From: Ensifer sp. MPMI2T | Lineage (GTDB): Bacteria > Pseudomonadota > Alphaproteobacteria > Rhizobiales > Rhizobiaceae | DNA: 64,000 bases | Reading direction: 5' to 3' | Assembly: GCF_004827385.1 (NCBI RefSeq) | Contig: NZ_SRXN01000022.1 | Location: 1 to 64,000, forward strand | Shown here: one piece after another, positions 63,507 to 64,000 of the stretch | How positions within the stretch are numbered: the first letter of the stretch is position 1 | How the letters are laid out: each line of letters begins with the position of its first letter | Position numbers and translations under genes: made by a program | Notes under the pieces: generated by a model | Databases searched by the model: none | Seen by the model: the letters and a program-made list of their open reading frames with translations, nothing else | What the model was told of the DNA's origin: nothing

Positions 63507-63860
63507 ATGACAAAAGCCCTCAACACTCAGTGGCATAACCTTGCCTTTTCGGCTTTTATCTTCCGCGAAATCCTCGACAATCCGATGGAAGATGAGACAC
63601 CCCAGTCGCGACTGAAGCAGATCGGCATGATGAGCGTCCTTTACATCATGCACCAGGGACATCAGGCACTGACTATTTCAAATATAACAGAAATAACGAA
63701 GCTGACGCGCACCGGCGTTGCCGAGACCATCGCCCCTCTGGTCAAGCGCGGACTTCTGACGGAGACGTTCGTGAAGAATTCGATGGGGCGCGGCAAGGCA
63801 CGCCAGTTCGAAATCGCGTCGGCGATTTTCGAAAAGATCCGTTGCTTTCAAGGAAGCTGA
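63507..63860 (+). CDS. MarR-like winged-helix regulator
   Basis: 117 residues, ATG 63507. QGHQALTISNITEITKLTRTGVAETIAPLVKRGLLTE is a MarR/PadR-type winged helix, followed by the wing SMGRGKARQFEIASAIFEK. No partner gene is visible on its side; the target may lie beyond the window. Confidence 0.75.
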   Translation: MTKALNTQWHNLAFSAFIFREILDNPMEDETPQSRLKQIGMMSVLYIMHQGHQALTISNITEITKLTRTGVAETIAPLVKRGLLTETFVKNSMGRGKARQFEIASAIFEKIRCFQGS

Positions 63861-64000
63861 CCTTGGCGCCCAAGGTCTCACGAGCTTGTCCAGCGTCAGT
63901 CGCGGTCTTGCACAGCCGTTGAGGGAAGGTCTGTTTCTTGATTTCGGTACGGAGAAGAAGATCCTCCATTGGTGCCAGAACAATGTCGTTCTGCCACACG
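63861..64000 (-). other. Right edge: possible end of a minus-strand gene
   Basis: A minus-strand frame from the right edge reads NDIVLAPMEDLLLRTEIKKQ and continues with fair coding character to about 63850. It may be the 3' end of a gene starting outside the window or a remnant. Not assigned. Confidence 0.25.

Overview
The window reads as accessory DNA of a GC-rich alphaproteobacterium, most likely a Rhizobiales member (Sinorhizobium/Ensifer, Rhizobium or Mesorhizobium type). The pointers are the codon use, an IS256-type transposase with rhizobial-looking termini, DUF6074 and DUF5681 phage genes, and a tRNA-Gln(CTG) fragment used as an attachment site. No core housekeeping operon is present. 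This rests on sequence reading alone; no database was searched.

Layout. 1-603 is the right end of an IS256-family element. 994-41207 is an island about 40 kb long, bounded by a 127-bp direct repeat (994-1120 and 41081-41207) that ends in the 3' end of a tRNA-Gln gene. A truncated tyrosine integrase lies just inside the right copy. From left to right the island carries: (A) a secreted-protein operon (CxxCH protein, trypsin-like protease, LysM-subtilase, DUF1353; 1606-7010); (B) a three-gene module of GAF/PAS/ATPase sensor, pseudo-receiver-CHAT protease and an unknown protein (7276-12496); (C) a minus-strand pair of lipoprotein and two-domain peptidoglycan hydrolase, then a SLATT-like membrane protein (12832-17405); (D) a nucleotide-chemistry cluster of OGG-type glycosylase, nitroreductase, QueC-like enzyme, PfkB-deoxyribosyltransferase fusion, small Gly-rich protein, PEP-synthase-like ATP-binding protein and HD dNTPase (17877-24802); (E) a type I restriction-modification locus with an added GIY-YIG nuclease and an Mrr-type endonuclease (25087-33255), then an HNH nuclease; (F) a block with a PD-(D/E)xK-like protein and an AAA ATPase/M41 peptidase encoded as two overlapping genes (34591-40631).

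A second element begins at 41188 with a 44-bp tRNA-Gln 3' fragment next to an intact tyrosine integrase (41281-42486) and runs past the right edge. It resembles a stripped-down or decaying prophage: Arc-type regulator, excisionase-like gene, replication gene with internal iterons, DUF6074, DUF5681, one large tape-measure-like gene with no capsid, portal or terminase around it, a lambda-style immunity region with three palindromic operators (53620-53683), a PIN-domain protein, a secreted nuclease, several lipoproteins, and many genes broken by frameshifts or stops (SRAP, LigD fragment, others).

The strongest candidates for undescribed biology are cluster D (a QueC-like enzyme without a CBASS cyclase but with a small protein that could be its substrate) and module B (a sensor plus CHAT protease plus a probable target or effector). 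Island 1 as a whole has the density of unrelated conflict systems expected of a defence island.
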